The notes beneath the pieces are model-generated. The model saw nothing but the letters and a program-made list of their open reading frames with translations. It ran no database searches and was not told the origin of the DNA. Position numbers and translations under genes: made by a program. From contig NZ_RQER01000008.1 of the NCBI RefSeq assembly GCF_004770615.1, positions 20,175 to 84,174 on the forward strand: a DNA stretch of 64,000 bases, given 5' to 3'. This stretch comes from Leptospira langatensis (GTDB taxonomy: Bacteria > Spirochaetota > Leptospiria > Leptospirales > Leptospiraceae). Below, one piece after another: positions 7,542 to 16,750 of the stretch (positions within the stretch are counted from its first letter, which is position 1; the number at the start of each line of letters is the position of its first letter).

Positions 7542-9110
7542 ATGGCAGATATTAAAACAAAAACAACCCGCGGTGATATTCCACTTCCGCCTCTTTTATA
7601 TGGCATTGAGATAGTGCGTCCAGGTAATCTTGCGAATCTTTTTTTTCCGGTTCAGCACGTTAAGTCAATACGCTCTCATAGATCAATTTCGGCCGGGGCA
7701 GGTGGCATCACTTTAACCATTCCGTATCAAGACTGGTATATAGTTCAGGACCAGGAAAAAGAAAAATCACAAGTCCCGTTAAAGCTTTCTGAAATTAAAA
7801 ACGGAGTTTCTCTACGTTTCGGACAAATTTTCCCAATATACAGCTTCATCCGTCTCTATTATGAAAACGGATCCAGTTCCGAGGGGAGATCTGGATTCAA
7901 TAAGCTTAATACAGGAATGGTAAAAACACGGGCATCAGAATTCGTGGCCGATGGAAAATCTTTTCTTCAATTAACAATCGTCCCACCTGAAACAAAACTA
8001 ATGGAAACGGAATTCTTTCTCGATTACCAACGTGAGAGTGGAAAGCCGCCGTCGAGATCGCAAGACGATTTTGCAGGTGTTATTAATTCTGCAGCAGATA
8101 TACTTCTTCAAGGGCAGCTAAAAGATTTAATCACAAATTTTTGGAATAAATTCTTCTGTGAACTCTTAGAGGTCCCGGCTTACGGCTACCATCCTTTTTT
8201 AGCAAAAACGACCGACGTAGGGGCGGATTCTATTTTAAGCCTAGTGCCTCCTGAGAATGCCTATACGGAGTCGTTCGCCTATGAAAGCCAAGTGCTCTCT
8301 AGCTTTACGATCGGAGAGTTTATATCCTTCTGGGATATTTTTCGTTCGTATTTGTCGGCACCATTGTATGAGCTATTCGTGGACCCTTTGCAAACCACGA
8401 CCATCGGGGACAAAGCAAATCCAGGTGTAATCTATGGACCGTTGGGAGCTTCTTCCCAAGAAATCAAAACCTATTCCGTTGGCCAAGGGGAAGCCAAAGT
8501 GGTATTCAGACCAACTCCATTTTATATGTTTAACTCTGATGGTAAGTACAGAGACCTCTCAGAAAATGGAATCGATTACGGCTATGTGTTTGCTTTAGAT
8601 GATTTGAAACAATGTAGGTTTGAGGATTCTCCGGATGCTGTTGTTTCTGCCGTTCACCTATCGCTTAATGTTTATTCTTCCTTTGGAACTGTGTTGAGTG
8701 AACCAAAGTATAATAACAAACTTCGGGCAGTTATTGGACCTAAATTTCTCTCAGTTAGATTGAGCGGATTAAACTTCAAAGAAGAGAACCTTACCGAGAA
8801 GAACAAGGCAGGGTATAAGGATGAACTTTCTAAAATTAGGGATATCCTATTCTCAATATTCTGCGATAATACGGAGCTCAAATGTGGCTCCGGATCCTTT
8901 TCGCTACCGTTTATTCCAATAAGGGTTGGGATGCCCTTTCAAATAATAAAGGATGATGCAAGAACCTATCCATTCCAAACAGATGACATATCCGAATTCG
9001 GTTACATTACCGATGTAATCGATGAATTTTCTCCGGGGGATGCAAAGGCAAATACAACGGTCCATTATAAGTGGGCTCCTACAAAAATGGACGCGTTCTC
9101 GAATTTATGA
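7542..9110 (+). CDS. baseplate hub protein, gpD/gp27-like
   Basis: It follows the spike gene with a one-base gap, the place where the trimeric hub gene is expected. The 522-aa sequence is beta-rich at the N-terminus (GGITLTIPYQDWY, LRFGQIFPIYSFIRLYYENG), which fits the twin beta-barrel domains of hub proteins. A helical middle follows, and the C-terminal part is compact (SEFGYITDVIDEFSPGDA). The gpD family is diverged, so the call combines fold impression and gene order. Cytoplasmic assembly, then virion. Confidence 0.6.
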   Translation: MADIKTKTTRGDIPLPPLLYGIEIVRPGNLANLFFPVQHVKSIRSHRSISAGAGGITLTIPYQDWYIVQDQEKEKSQVPLKLSEIKNGVSLRFGQIFPIYSFIRLYYENGSSSEGRSGFNKLNTGMVKTRASEFVADGKSFLQLTIVPPETKLMETEFFLDYQRESGKPPSRSQDDFAGVINSAADILLQGQLKDLITNFWNKFFCELLEVPAYGYHPFLAKTTDVGADSILSLVPPENAYTESFAYESQVLSSFTIGEFISFWDIFRSYLSAPLYELFVDPLQTTTIGDKANPGVIYGPLGASSQEIKTYSVGQGEAKVVFRPTPFYMFNSDGKYRDLSENGIDYGYVFALDDLKQCRFEDSPDAVVSAVHLSLNVYSSFGTVLSEPKYNNKLRAVIGPKFLSVRLSGLNFKEENLTEKNKAGYKDELSKIRDILFSIFCDNTELKCGSGSFSLPFIPIRVGMPFQIIKDDARTYPFQTDDISEFGYITDVIDEFSPGDAKANTTVHYKWAPTKMDAFSNL

Positions 9111-9146
9111 TCCTCCGATCAAAGACGAAAACAAGATAAATATGCA

Positions 9147-11246
9147 ATGTCTGTCATTTTCCAAGCTGTCTTAGAAACCATTGAAATCTTAAAAGGAAAG
9201 CCTCTGCCGATTGGTCACCCAACACATCGCTCAGATGGGTCCATCTGGCAAAAAGTGAAACCCTCTGGACAAAAAGGGGCTTGGAAAATGATCCAGCCGC
9301 CAACTAAGAAAAATGGTTCGGAAAATAACGTTGAAACCGGCGACACCTCTAATTCAACAAAACCGCCGGTTTTTTCACCCGAGGAAATCAAAAGCGAGGA
9401 AGCCTTAATTGGCGCAATCAGGCAAAATTTAATAAAGCAAGGGCAGGAAGCTCGGGCTAAAGAATTTAATCAGGAAATTTCTCGGACTGACCGCAAGCTC
9501 CTTTCAGTCTTGAATGTTGCGTACAGATTTGTTCAAATGGATTCCTCTACAGTAAATAGGATCCGGAAGGGAATCATTGCGAGCGCGGTGAAAGCAACAA
9601 AAATTGCTAAGCCAAACACTCCGCTCCTTCCTTTTGGTGAAACCGAGATTACAGCAACTGTAAAAGATTCCAAGCAGGACCAGCAAGAACGCAAAGAAAA
9701 ACTTGAGAGTCTCATAAACGCAGCTCATCCGCCAGGTACTCGCGTTAGAGTATCTGATTCGGTCAACATCACAGCTATTCGGTCTGGCTTTATACGCAAC
9801 GATGAATTAGTATATATCCTAACGGATGGGAGAGAAGTTCCTGCTGAAAAAATTACAGTAATGGCTGACGATGATCCTCTTTCCGTCTCTAAGAAAATGG
9901 AATCATCGAATCCAGGTAATAGGGGTTCTATTCGGCAGGAAATGTTTGGAACATTGCATACGGAAGAGGAAGCGACCTCCGCTATCGAAACGGAAGAAGT
10001 TGATTTCAAGCCAGAAATGAAAGCCGCAACTGTATTCCAATATGGGATATCCGTGGATACTACGATTCCAGATTATTCAAAGGCACCAATTGATAAGATA
10101 ATTTTTTTCAAAGAGAAGAATATTCTCAAAAGGCCTCGTCCAGCTTATATCCCAGAAATCGATATAGGAGATTTTGACCGGGCTCTTAAGTTCCGTTTCC
10201 CAGCGGTTCAGGTGGAAGCTGACTCCTATCTAGTGCAACTTAACTCCGGGAGGTCTACCTCTGAACCTGCGAAATGGGCATATATGAGTCTTGACGGGTT
10301 AGCAGCCACAGAAAACTATTATCAGAGTTATTGTAAAGCAAACCTTCGCGAAAAATACGAACAGCACGGCATTAAAAAACGGGTCATTCTCTCTGTTCCT
10401 CGGGACAACAAAATGACTACACTGCAATTCAATCTTATCGGTTCAAAGCTGTTCGGTTCTCCTCCAAGTAGAAATACTTCCCCTGAATATAAAAAGGTCT
10501 GGGAAGAATATCACAAACTAAATAAAGCCCTGGGTTACAAGAGGAACGATATTTCATCTCGAACTTCGGATCGCATTGAAATGAATACTTATGATAAGGG
10601 CAAAGAAACGTCATACGGGGATTCAGGGACCAAGGCAGATCTCCTGGAAAGCATGGGGGTTTTAGTAAAACGTCAAAACGGTAAGCCAATTTCCGATTTA
10701 GAGATTCAACAAATCAAGGAGCATTTAGGGGGTGTTTACCTTGCCTTTGGCGATAGAAGAGAAATGGCAAAGAATTTCGGCCTAAAAATATCTCACTCGG
10801 GAAATGTTTTAATGCACGCCCGACGAGCTTTGGGCATATTTACCCCTTCTTTCAAATCTATCGGTGTTTCTTTTCAGGAGGAAGGGCATCCCGGACTAAC
10901 TTTGGCCCACGAATTTGGTCACTTTATGGATCATTACCTGGGCAAAAAAAAGGGAGGGTTTTTTGCATCCGATAGAGATGGAAGCTTGGAAAGCGAGATT
11001 GCAAACGTTTTTCGCGATGGAATGGAAGATGGAATCGACTCAGCCTATTGGACTCGCACTTGCGAATGCTTCGCCAGAGCTTGCGAAATGTACTACTCGG
11101 AAAAAATTGATGGCGAAGGAGTATGGACCCGCCCCCAAAACCCTAGGTGGTCTTATTTTAAGGAGAAGGTAAAGCCGCTCATGGAAAAATTTTTCGAAGA
11201 AAATTCAGAATTACTGAAAACCATTTTGGCTGATGCGTTTAAATAA
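9147..11246 (+). CDS. large polyvalent protein with zincin metallopeptidase domain
   Basis: The 699-aa protein has a low-complexity charged N-terminus (MuF/polyvalent style; PLPIGHPTHRSDGSIW). A middle domain carries the LDGLAATENYYQSY motif. The C-terminal zincin has HEFGH at residues 588-592 as zinc ligands and catalytic Glu, and ECFARACEMYY about 45 residues later, which can supply the third ligand Glu. This pattern matches the LPD/zincin domains of polyvalent proteins that travel in the virion. It may be injected with the DNA and cut a host protein or process virion parts. The target cannot be read from sequence. Confidence 0.6.
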   Translation: MSVIFQAVLETIEILKGKPLPIGHPTHRSDGSIWQKVKPSGQKGAWKMIQPPTKKNGSENNVETGDTSNSTKPPVFSPEEIKSEEALIGAIRQNLIKQGQEARAKEFNQEISRTDRKLLSVLNVAYRFVQMDSSTVNRIRKGIIASAVKATKIAKPNTPLLPFGETEITATVKDSKQDQQERKEKLESLINAAHPPGTRVRVSDSVNITAIRSGFIRNDELVYILTDGREVPAEKITVMADDDPLSVSKKMESSNPGNRGSIRQEMFGTLHTEEEATSAIETEEVDFKPEMKAATVFQYGISVDTTIPDYSKAPIDKIIFFKEKNILKRPRPAYIPEIDIGDFDRALKFRFPAVQVEADSYLVQLNSGRSTSEPAKWAYMSLDGLAATENYYQSYCKANLREKYEQHGIKKRVILSVPRDNKMTTLQFNLIGSKLFGSPPSRNTSPEYKKVWEEYHKLNKALGYKRNDISSRTSDRIEMNTYDKGKETSYGDSGTKADLLESMGVLVKRQNGKPISDLEIQQIKEHLGGVYLAFGDRREMAKNFGLKISHSGNVLMHARRALGIFTPSFKSIGVSFQEEGHPGLTLAHEFGHFMDHYLGKKKGGFFASDRDGSLESEIANVFRDGMEDGIDSAYWTRTCECFARACEMYYSEKIDGEGVWTRPQNPRWSYFKEKVKPLMEKFFEENSELLKTILADAFK

Positions 11247-11305
11247 CCCGATTTTCCGTAGTTGCGATTATGATCGAATGCGGAACCATTTGCCTGTAAG
11301 ATGAA

Positions 11306-11695
11306 ATGCCAACTTTTCTCGGTCCTTTCACCCTTGACGATTACCCAGAGGATAATCTTTTGAAAAAAGTTAACCTGGCCGAAGCAGAGATTGATTTTTC
11401 TTCTCCTGCTGGCTCGTTCAATCTGGGCGACATTTTGCAGACAAACTCAACCGTTGTCCAGGTTTTAGTTCGGGTCACCCAGGCCTTCGATGGTCTCCCT
11501 TCTATTTCCGTAGGAGATACTGTCAGTCAAGATAGCTGGCTCAATGAAGATGGTATCGATCTCTCAGAAGTAGGAGTTTTTCTGTCCATGGTTTTGGAAA
11601 AACTCCTAACGGTGACCCAAGGAAGAGTTTACTGGGACCCTGGTGGTTCCACCGTTGGATCGCTCAAAGTTTTCCTTTTAGTAACAGATCCTTAA
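11306..11695 (+). CDS. hypothetical virion protein, 129 aa
   Basis: A small acidic, beta-rich protein with no signal peptide or membrane segment. It sits between the zincin polyvalent protein and the prohead protease, so it is probably a head or decoration protein or a partner of the zincin. I do not recognise the family. The gaps on both sides are short (about 60 and 40 bases). Confidence 0.5.
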   Translation: MPTFLGPFTLDDYPEDNLLKKVNLAEAEIDFSSPAGSFNLGDILQTNSTVVQVLVRVTQAFDGLPSISVGDTVSQDSWLNEDGIDLSEVGVFLSMVLEKLLTVTQGRVYWDPGGSTVGSLKVFLLVTDP

Positions 11696-11735
11696 ATTTT
11701 TCCTCCGATATTCTTCTTTAACGTAAAAGGAGGAT

Positions 11736-12659
11736 ATGGCAGAAACCGAATTCCTCCATCCACTTCAAATATTAAAGGCTTCCCCTGTCGAGAGAACCGG
11801 AGCCATAGAAATACTCGTTCGCGCGTCTTCCGAAAAAGAGGACAGACAGGGGGAAACAATTCTTAAATCGGCTTATGCTGATCCCCTCATGCGCCAGGAC
11901 CTTTGCAAATCCGGTTACATGGATTACAATCACCTCACTGATCTCATTGAAAAATACATACAAAAGAATAAGGCCACAATTAATCCCATTGAGCTAACAA
12001 GCCTGCAACATGCGAAGACCAAAGCGATCATAGGGGGAATCAGTGAATGTGGTTTTAAAGACGACTTCTCCTCTTCCTTGGGCCTCAAGGATGATGGCTT
12101 CTATCTGAAGAGCCAGCTTTTTCCGGATAATGAATTCGTTAAGGAAATTCGGAAAGGTCTTGCTGCCGGATGGCATGGGTGGGGTGCATCAGTTTCTGGC
12201 TTTGCTCGGCCGCAAGATGTACAGGGGAAAACGATTAAGAAGATTCGAATTCGGAAATGTGCGTTAGCTCCGCTGGATGAGGTGGTGAACCAAGATACCG
12301 AGGTTCAATTGATTAAAGGCACAATTATGTTGCGCGATTTCCAAAAATCTCTCTTGGCAGTGTCAACGGATTCAAAGGTCGACCCGACCATTCCCGATGT
12401 TTCATACGAAATTCGCGAACAGCTTTATGATGTTCAGCGCAAGATCGAATCCTTTGGGAAGCTAATGATGCTTATCCCTGAATTTTCCGATCAAATTATT
12501 CAATCGATCTTTTCCGATATTTTAGCGCGGGTTAAAAATGGGAAACTTGAAAATAGATCAGCGGATGTTCGCGATTATCTCAAATGGAGCTACGGCTTTT
12601 CCGGGGACCAATTGGACCAACTCACTGATGCAATATTCTTAAATTTGAACGGAGAATAG
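11736..12659 (+). CDS. prohead protease, XkdF-like
   Basis: The 307-aa protein has the double marker of herpesvirus-fold prohead proteases: His66 in YMDYNHLTD, and Ser152/Ser154 in GWGASVSGFARP. KIRIRKCALAPLDEVVNQDT follows, matching the strand after the active site. A strong AGGAGG ribosome site precedes the ATG. It lies directly before the scaffold (1-bp gap) and two genes before the major capsid protein, the usual head order. Its role is to cut scaffold and capsid N-termini during maturation. Confidence 0.75.
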   Translation: MAETEFLHPLQILKASPVERTGAIEILVRASSEKEDRQGETILKSAYADPLMRQDLCKSGYMDYNHLTDLIEKYIQKNKATINPIELTSLQHAKTKAIIGGISECGFKDDFSSSLGLKDDGFYLKSQLFPDNEFVKEIRKGLAAGWHGWGASVSGFARPQDVQGKTIKKIRIRKCALAPLDEVVNQDTEVQLIKGTIMLRDFQKSLLAVSTDSKVDPTIPDVSYEIREQLYDVQRKIESFGKLMMLIPEFSDQIIQSIFSDILARVKNGKLENRSADVRDYLKWSYGFSGDQLDQLTDAIFLNLNGE

Positions 12660-12660
12660 A

Positions 12661-13428
12661 ATGTTCGACTTCACGGATTCAATCAACCGCCTAAAGAACA
12701 AAATTAAGGAAAGAGCTGTTTCAAAATCGGATTTGGGGACTGGCGCTCAAAATCCTGATATTACCGCTCTCGCCTCTGAAGTGACGACTTTGTTAGATGA
12801 TAACACCGTTAAACCAGAAGTTCCAGCCGTTAAAGACTGGGCTGTATCCAAAGGTCTTTCAGAAGAGCAGGCGGGCACGTTTGCGACAGAGGTCGTAAAT
12901 TCCTATTTCGACTCTGAAGGAAAGCCCGTGCAAAAAAGCAATGCTGGTAGCCCAGAAAACGGAGAACCAGGCACGGGAACGGACGAAGAAAGACAGAAGC
13001 GCGAAGAAGATGAGAAAGTAGAAAAGTCTCGGATGCTTTTGCTTCTCAATCAAATCCCTGAAAGTCTCCAGGTCTTGAAGTCCAGCGTAGAAGTCCTTGC
13101 AGCTTCCACGGAATACGTAATCGATCAGTTAGACAAAACCGGCCACTTAGCGGAAGAAGTCGCCAAGTTAAAATCCGAGCTTTCGAAAATCGCAAATATC
13201 CCAGCGGGCAAAAGGGATCCGGTTACCCAGGCGCTCCCTGGTAAGACTGTTACGAAGACAGAGGGAATCGTTGCTCCTGGAGAAAGGAACAAATACGGCG
13301 ATCTCATTCTGAAAGGAATCGAAATGGGTAAATGTCAAGTTGAGGACATGAACTATTTTGAAACTACTTACAAACTGGCGCCTCGCGTCCAAGCATTCAT
13401 TGAAAATAACAAAGAGGTTCTTAAATAA
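12661..13428 (+). CDS. capsid scaffolding protein candidate
   Basis: The 255-aa product is highly charged. It has a Glu/Lys-rich predicted coiled coil in the middle (DEERQKREEDEKVEKS and the following heptads) and a compact C-terminus. It is set between the protease (1-bp gap) and the major capsid protein (2-bp gap). Composition, coiled coil and position fit a scaffold that directs capsid assembly and is then degraded. There is no sequence motif to prove it. Confidence 0.6.
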   Translation: MFDFTDSINRLKNKIKERAVSKSDLGTGAQNPDITALASEVTTLLDDNTVKPEVPAVKDWAVSKGLSEEQAGTFATEVVNSYFDSEGKPVQKSNAGSPENGEPGTGTDEERQKREEDEKVEKSRMLLLLNQIPESLQVLKSSVEVLAASTEYVIDQLDKTGHLAEEVAKLKSELSKIANIPAGKRDPVTQALPGKTVTKTEGIVAPGERNKYGDLILKGIEMGKCQVEDMNYFETTYKLAPRVQAFIENNKEVLK

Positions 13429-13430
13429 TT

Positions 13431-14876
13431 ATGAACGGTCCTTACTCTCTTGAAACGCTCCTTGAAATCAAAAAAGCTTTCGAGGCAAACACGGCTGACG
13501 GTGGAGCGGAACCGTTTGTTCAAGTTGGTTCGTCCGGCGCTGCACTCTCAATGCAGTCCTTGGATAGAACGTATGTGGCAACGGTTTCTTCCGACGACGA
13601 TTTCCGTTTTCTAAAACAAGTGCCACGTAGAACGATTAGTCAAGTAATCGCTGAATACAACAAGCTAAGTTCTCATGGAGGCGGTTGGTATCGCAGCTCT
13701 TACATTGGCCAGTCCGATGAACCATCGGCTAGTGATTCCGTGCTTGACCGCTTGTACAATGAAGTGAACTACATTGCAGAGCGATTTGAGTTCAATAAGG
13801 TAGTTGATTCTACCCAGAACGCACAGGATCCAGAAGTGGTTCAGTCAAACTCTGCCCTCAGAAGAGGAATGGAGAATATGAGCCGAAACTTCTGGTTTGG
13901 CGATCGCTCTATCAATAAATTTAAGCAGGATGGTTTCTTAGCAACGGTTTCCAAAATGAGCTCCGATTTTGTCCAGGATGCTCGAGGACAGTTGCCGGAA
14001 GCAGGCGAATTCAAGCATTACTCTGCCGAAATTAGGTCCAAGTTTTTCGGAAAAGTGAACCAAGCATGGATGCACCCTGGCACAAAAGCGCTCTATGACC
14101 AGATCTATTCCAACGGATCTTCTGGTAACGTAGCCGTAATTCAAAACCAAAGCCAGGATCCGAGCGATGTAAAATACGGAAATATCGTTTCCGGTATTCC
14201 GGACTCCAACGCGAGCAAAAATTTCATTAAGTTCGAAGATGATATTTGGTTGGACCGACATAACTGGGATGTTCCTTTAGTCCGCGATCCAAATGGAAAT
14301 TGGGTTGAAGGTCCAACAAGTGACAACGCTCCGGGCACTCCGACGGTAGCATTGGCTGCAATTCCGTCCGTTCCAGGATCCAAATTCACCTCAAGTTGGG
14401 AAGGTAGCTATAAATACCGTGTTTGTGCGGGCAATCTTCGCGATTGGTCACAAGCTTCCACGGAAGCTGCTGTAACTGTAGCTGTCGGCGGGGGTGTTTC
14501 CTTGACTATAACGGCCGCATCGGGGATTCCGGCGACTGAATTTGCGATCTTCCGCGAAACTAAAGCTAATTCCGGGATAATCAAATACATGAGAGAAATC
14601 CCAAAGACAGGTGCGAATACGATCTTTCAAGATTTGAATGAGGACCTTCCGGGAACTTCGATCATTGTCATGGGGGATTTTAACGCCCAGTCCACCTCCG
14701 ACGAAAAGAGGACCTTAGTTCTTTCCGAACTCTTGGGATTCACTAAAACCCTCTTCCCTTATGGAGCCGGTGGCAAATTACGTATGCGCCAAGGTATGGT
14801 AGAACATTACGGTGTGCTGCAAATTCTGGCCGGAGAAAAATTCCGAGTTTGGAAAAACGTTCCAGCGATGCTGTAA
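13431..14876 (+). CDS. major capsid protein with inserted Ig/fibronectin-like domain
   Basis: The 481-aa protein has a helical N-terminal arm (LETLLEIKKAFEANTADGG), a long mixed core, and a C-terminal segment GEKFRVWKNVPAML typical of capsid ends. Residues about 300-400 are a separate Pro/Thr/Ala-rich beta domain (GSYKYRVCAGNLRDWSQAS) that looks like an Ig or fibronectin insertion exposed on the capsid. It follows protease and scaffold and is followed by a strong terminator, as expected for the most expressed gene. Confidence 0.7.
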   Translation: MNGPYSLETLLEIKKAFEANTADGGAEPFVQVGSSGAALSMQSLDRTYVATVSSDDDFRFLKQVPRRTISQVIAEYNKLSSHGGGWYRSSYIGQSDEPSASDSVLDRLYNEVNYIAERFEFNKVVDSTQNAQDPEVVQSNSALRRGMENMSRNFWFGDRSINKFKQDGFLATVSKMSSDFVQDARGQLPEAGEFKHYSAEIRSKFFGKVNQAWMHPGTKALYDQIYSNGSSGNVAVIQNQSQDPSDVKYGNIVSGIPDSNASKNFIKFEDDIWLDRHNWDVPLVRDPNGNWVEGPTSDNAPGTPTVALAAIPSVPGSKFTSSWEGSYKYRVCAGNLRDWSQASTEAAVTVAVGGGVSLTITAASGIPATEFAIFRETKANSGIIKYMREIPKTGANTIFQDLNEDLPGTSIIVMGDFNAQSTSDEKRTLVLSELLGFTKTLFPYGAGGKLRMRQGMVEHYGVLQILAGEKFRVWKNVPAML

Positions 14877-14902
14877 GTTTCCCATTGGAAAATACTAAAC
14901 GA

Positions 14903-14937
14903 AAAAGGCTCGGAATATTCCGGGCCTTTTCTTTTTC
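14903..14937 (+). terminator. rho-independent terminator after the major capsid gene
   Basis: AAAAGGCTCGGA-ATAT-TCCGGGCCTTTT forms a 12-bp stem with one G.U pair and a four-base loop, followed by CTTTTTC. It lies 27 bases after the capsid stop and just before the next ATG. It probably limits read-through so that capsid protein is made in excess over the connector genes. Confidence 0.8.
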
Positions 14938-14940
14938 AGA

Positions 14941-15678
14941 ATGAACTACGAAGGCTTATACGAGAAGGGAAAGTTTCCAAGGACCAAACGGGTCCTTTCA
15001 TACATAGCCAATGCCGCCAAAGAAGCATGGTCATCAAATGTCCTAGCGGCTAAGCCCGCTTGGTGGGGGAGAATGGCGATGTCCAGTCGTTCCGGTGGTG
15101 GAGGCGGAATTAAAATTATCCCTATTCCGGGAGGTTTCAGGATTTATCATCCAAATACCGGGAAATACCCTTACATGAAAGTTTTAGAAAAAGGGCGAGC
15201 ACGTTATGATATCAAGGCGGCCCTTTTAGCTGGCCCAAGAGCTAGAATGGGTGAACATGGCCGATATACAATTATCCCACTTTCCAAAAATGACAATGGC
15301 TCGGAAGTTTCTCCTTCGAATAATCAGATTAACTCTGTGATGACAAAAGTGCGTTCCTATAAAGAACCGAATGCAGATGGCAAGATCGTATCAAGGAATC
15401 AATATTCTTACCGCACGGATCCAGGAATGACCGGAAAAGGAAATGTCTTTGCTACTGAACAGGTTTACAAGAACGGACACGTACAAAGATCTTTTATGAA
15501 GTTTGTTACTATTTCCGAAAGAACTCGAGGTTGGTATTACCCCGCAATTCCTGCGCAAAAGATTCTGGTAGGAGTTAAGAAAGATGTCGAAAAGGCCTTA
15601 AGAAGCGACTCCGTGAAGAAAGCGGTTGCTGGGGATATGAAAGACCTTATTCGAGAGTTGATTCGACAGAAAAAATAA
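14941..15678 (+). CDS. head-tail joining / neck protein candidate, 245 aa
   Basis: The gene begins only a few bases after the terminator, without a clear ribosome site, so the start is uncertain. The protein is basic (many Arg/Lys), with a Gly-rich loop around residues 50-56 and a C-terminal GWYYPAIPAQKILVG...KKDVEKAL segment. That segment resembles HK97 gp10-type neck proteins, where a Trp/Tyr/Pro block precedes a last helix. The position between capsid and sheath supports a neck or tail-completion role. Moderate to low certainty. Confidence 0.5.
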   Translation: MNYEGLYEKGKFPRTKRVLSYIANAAKEAWSSNVLAAKPAWWGRMAMSSRSGGGGGIKIIPIPGGFRIYHPNTGKYPYMKVLEKGRARYDIKAALLAGPRARMGEHGRYTIIPLSKNDNGSEVSPSNNQINSVMTKVRSYKEPNADGKIVSRNQYSYRTDPGMTGKGNVFATEQVYKNGHVQRSFMKFVTISERTRGWYYPAIPAQKILVGVKKDVEKALRSDSVKKAVAGDMKDLIRELIRQKK

Positions 15679-15749
15679 CCGATTCGGAACTTATTAGTAA
15701 TGTTTAAGGATGCAAAGGGATAATTACTGCATTCCCGTTGGAGTAAGTC

Positions 15750-16526
15750 GTGTCCGATCTTAAAGAAGAAGAAACACGTCGTTCGTCCAACCCCGAAGAA
15801 GGGGCTATTTTAGTCACTTACGCTGCCCCACCTGAATTTGCCGTTGTCGACTACTTGCAAAAGGTTCTTCCCTGTACTTCTCTTTCGGAACGCAATATCG
15901 ACGTTCCGGTTATTACCGGACATCCGCTGTTTCAAGAAGGCATCTCAGATAAAGGGAATGATCGATTGTTTCCAAAAATTGGTGTCGAATGGGTTCAGGA
16001 TACCTTTCAAAATTATGTTGGTTTAAACGAACGGGAATTTAAGTCGAACAAAGACTTCATCGATTATTTGGATGAAATCAAAAAGCTTCCTGATACTCGA
16101 AGAATGCCTTCGAACCGTTTTATAGAAGCATTTGCTCGCCAGAAATTCCTACAGGAATTTTCCAATACCGTTTCTAGCGAAGTAATCATTTGCGGGTTTG
16201 CCTCGGGTGGACCGGTAGGAAGAAAGTTGTCTCAGTGGATGTTCGAAGCCGTTAGCTCACTGTTGCTTCCAATGACCCATGATTTACCGCATCTTTGGCC
16301 TGGTATAGGAGTAATGCTTCCGGAAGCCGCCGTCACTAATCTGGAAACCAAGGACTTTGGAGCTCCAATGTGGGGCTTCGAAATAGGTATCCGAATCACA
16401 CAAACCAGATCGATTTTCAGAACAAAACCGTCATTTCTTTTCCCCGATATAAATCGGTTCGACGTACATTTGAAAAATAGTCGGACCCGCCTTGAGGGCG
16501 AATTCGGATTAAAGGATTATCACTGA
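15750..16526 (+). CDS. hypothetical head-tail connector protein, 258 aa
   Basis: It starts with GTG, and the stop overlaps the next ATG by one base. The sequence has no transmembrane segments and no recognisable catalytic residues. It contains conserved-looking blocks FPKIGVEWVQDTFQNYVGLN and APMWGFEIGIRITQTRS. Between the neck candidate and the tail sheath, it is most likely a tail terminator or connector component. The assignment is from context only. Confidence 0.5.
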   Translation: MSDLKEEETRRSSNPEEGAILVTYAAPPEFAVVDYLQKVLPCTSLSERNIDVPVITGHPLFQEGISDKGNDRLFPKIGVEWVQDTFQNYVGLNEREFKSNKDFIDYLDEIKKLPDTRRMPSNRFIEAFARQKFLQEFSNTVSSEVIICGFASGGPVGRKLSQWMFEAVSSLLLPMTHDLPHLWPGIGVMLPEAAVTNLETKDFGAPMWGFEIGIRITQTRSIFRTKPSFLFPDINRFDVHLKNSRTRLEGEFGLKDYH

Positions 16527-16750
16527 TGTCTACTGATTCACCTGCACCGGAAAAAGGAAAAGCTCCCACGCAACCAAGCTTACCAGTAACGAAATCTGGT
16601 GATGCAAAAGAAACTCCTGATTCCTTTCTTCTTAAAAAGGAAAACGAACTAGGCCGTGTATTATCCGACAGGTTCCGAGCTCTTTTCTTCCGCAAGTTGA
16701 AAGGAAGCAAAAATTACGAAGAGGCATGGAAATCGATCAATGGGAACTAG
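16526..16750 (+). CDS. small hypothetical protein, 74 aa
   Basis: The ATG overlaps the upstream stop by one base, and the 3' end overlaps the sheath gene by 11 bases, so it is clearly embedded in the operon. The product has a Pro/Ser/Lys-rich disordered N-terminus and a basic helical C-terminus (RVLSDRFRALFFRKLKGSKN). No family is recognised. It may be a small connector or sheath-assembly helper. Confidence 0.55.
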   Translation: MSTDSPAPEKGKAPTQPSLPVTKSGDAKETPDSFLLKKENELGRVLSDRFRALFFRKLKGSKNYEEAWKSINGN

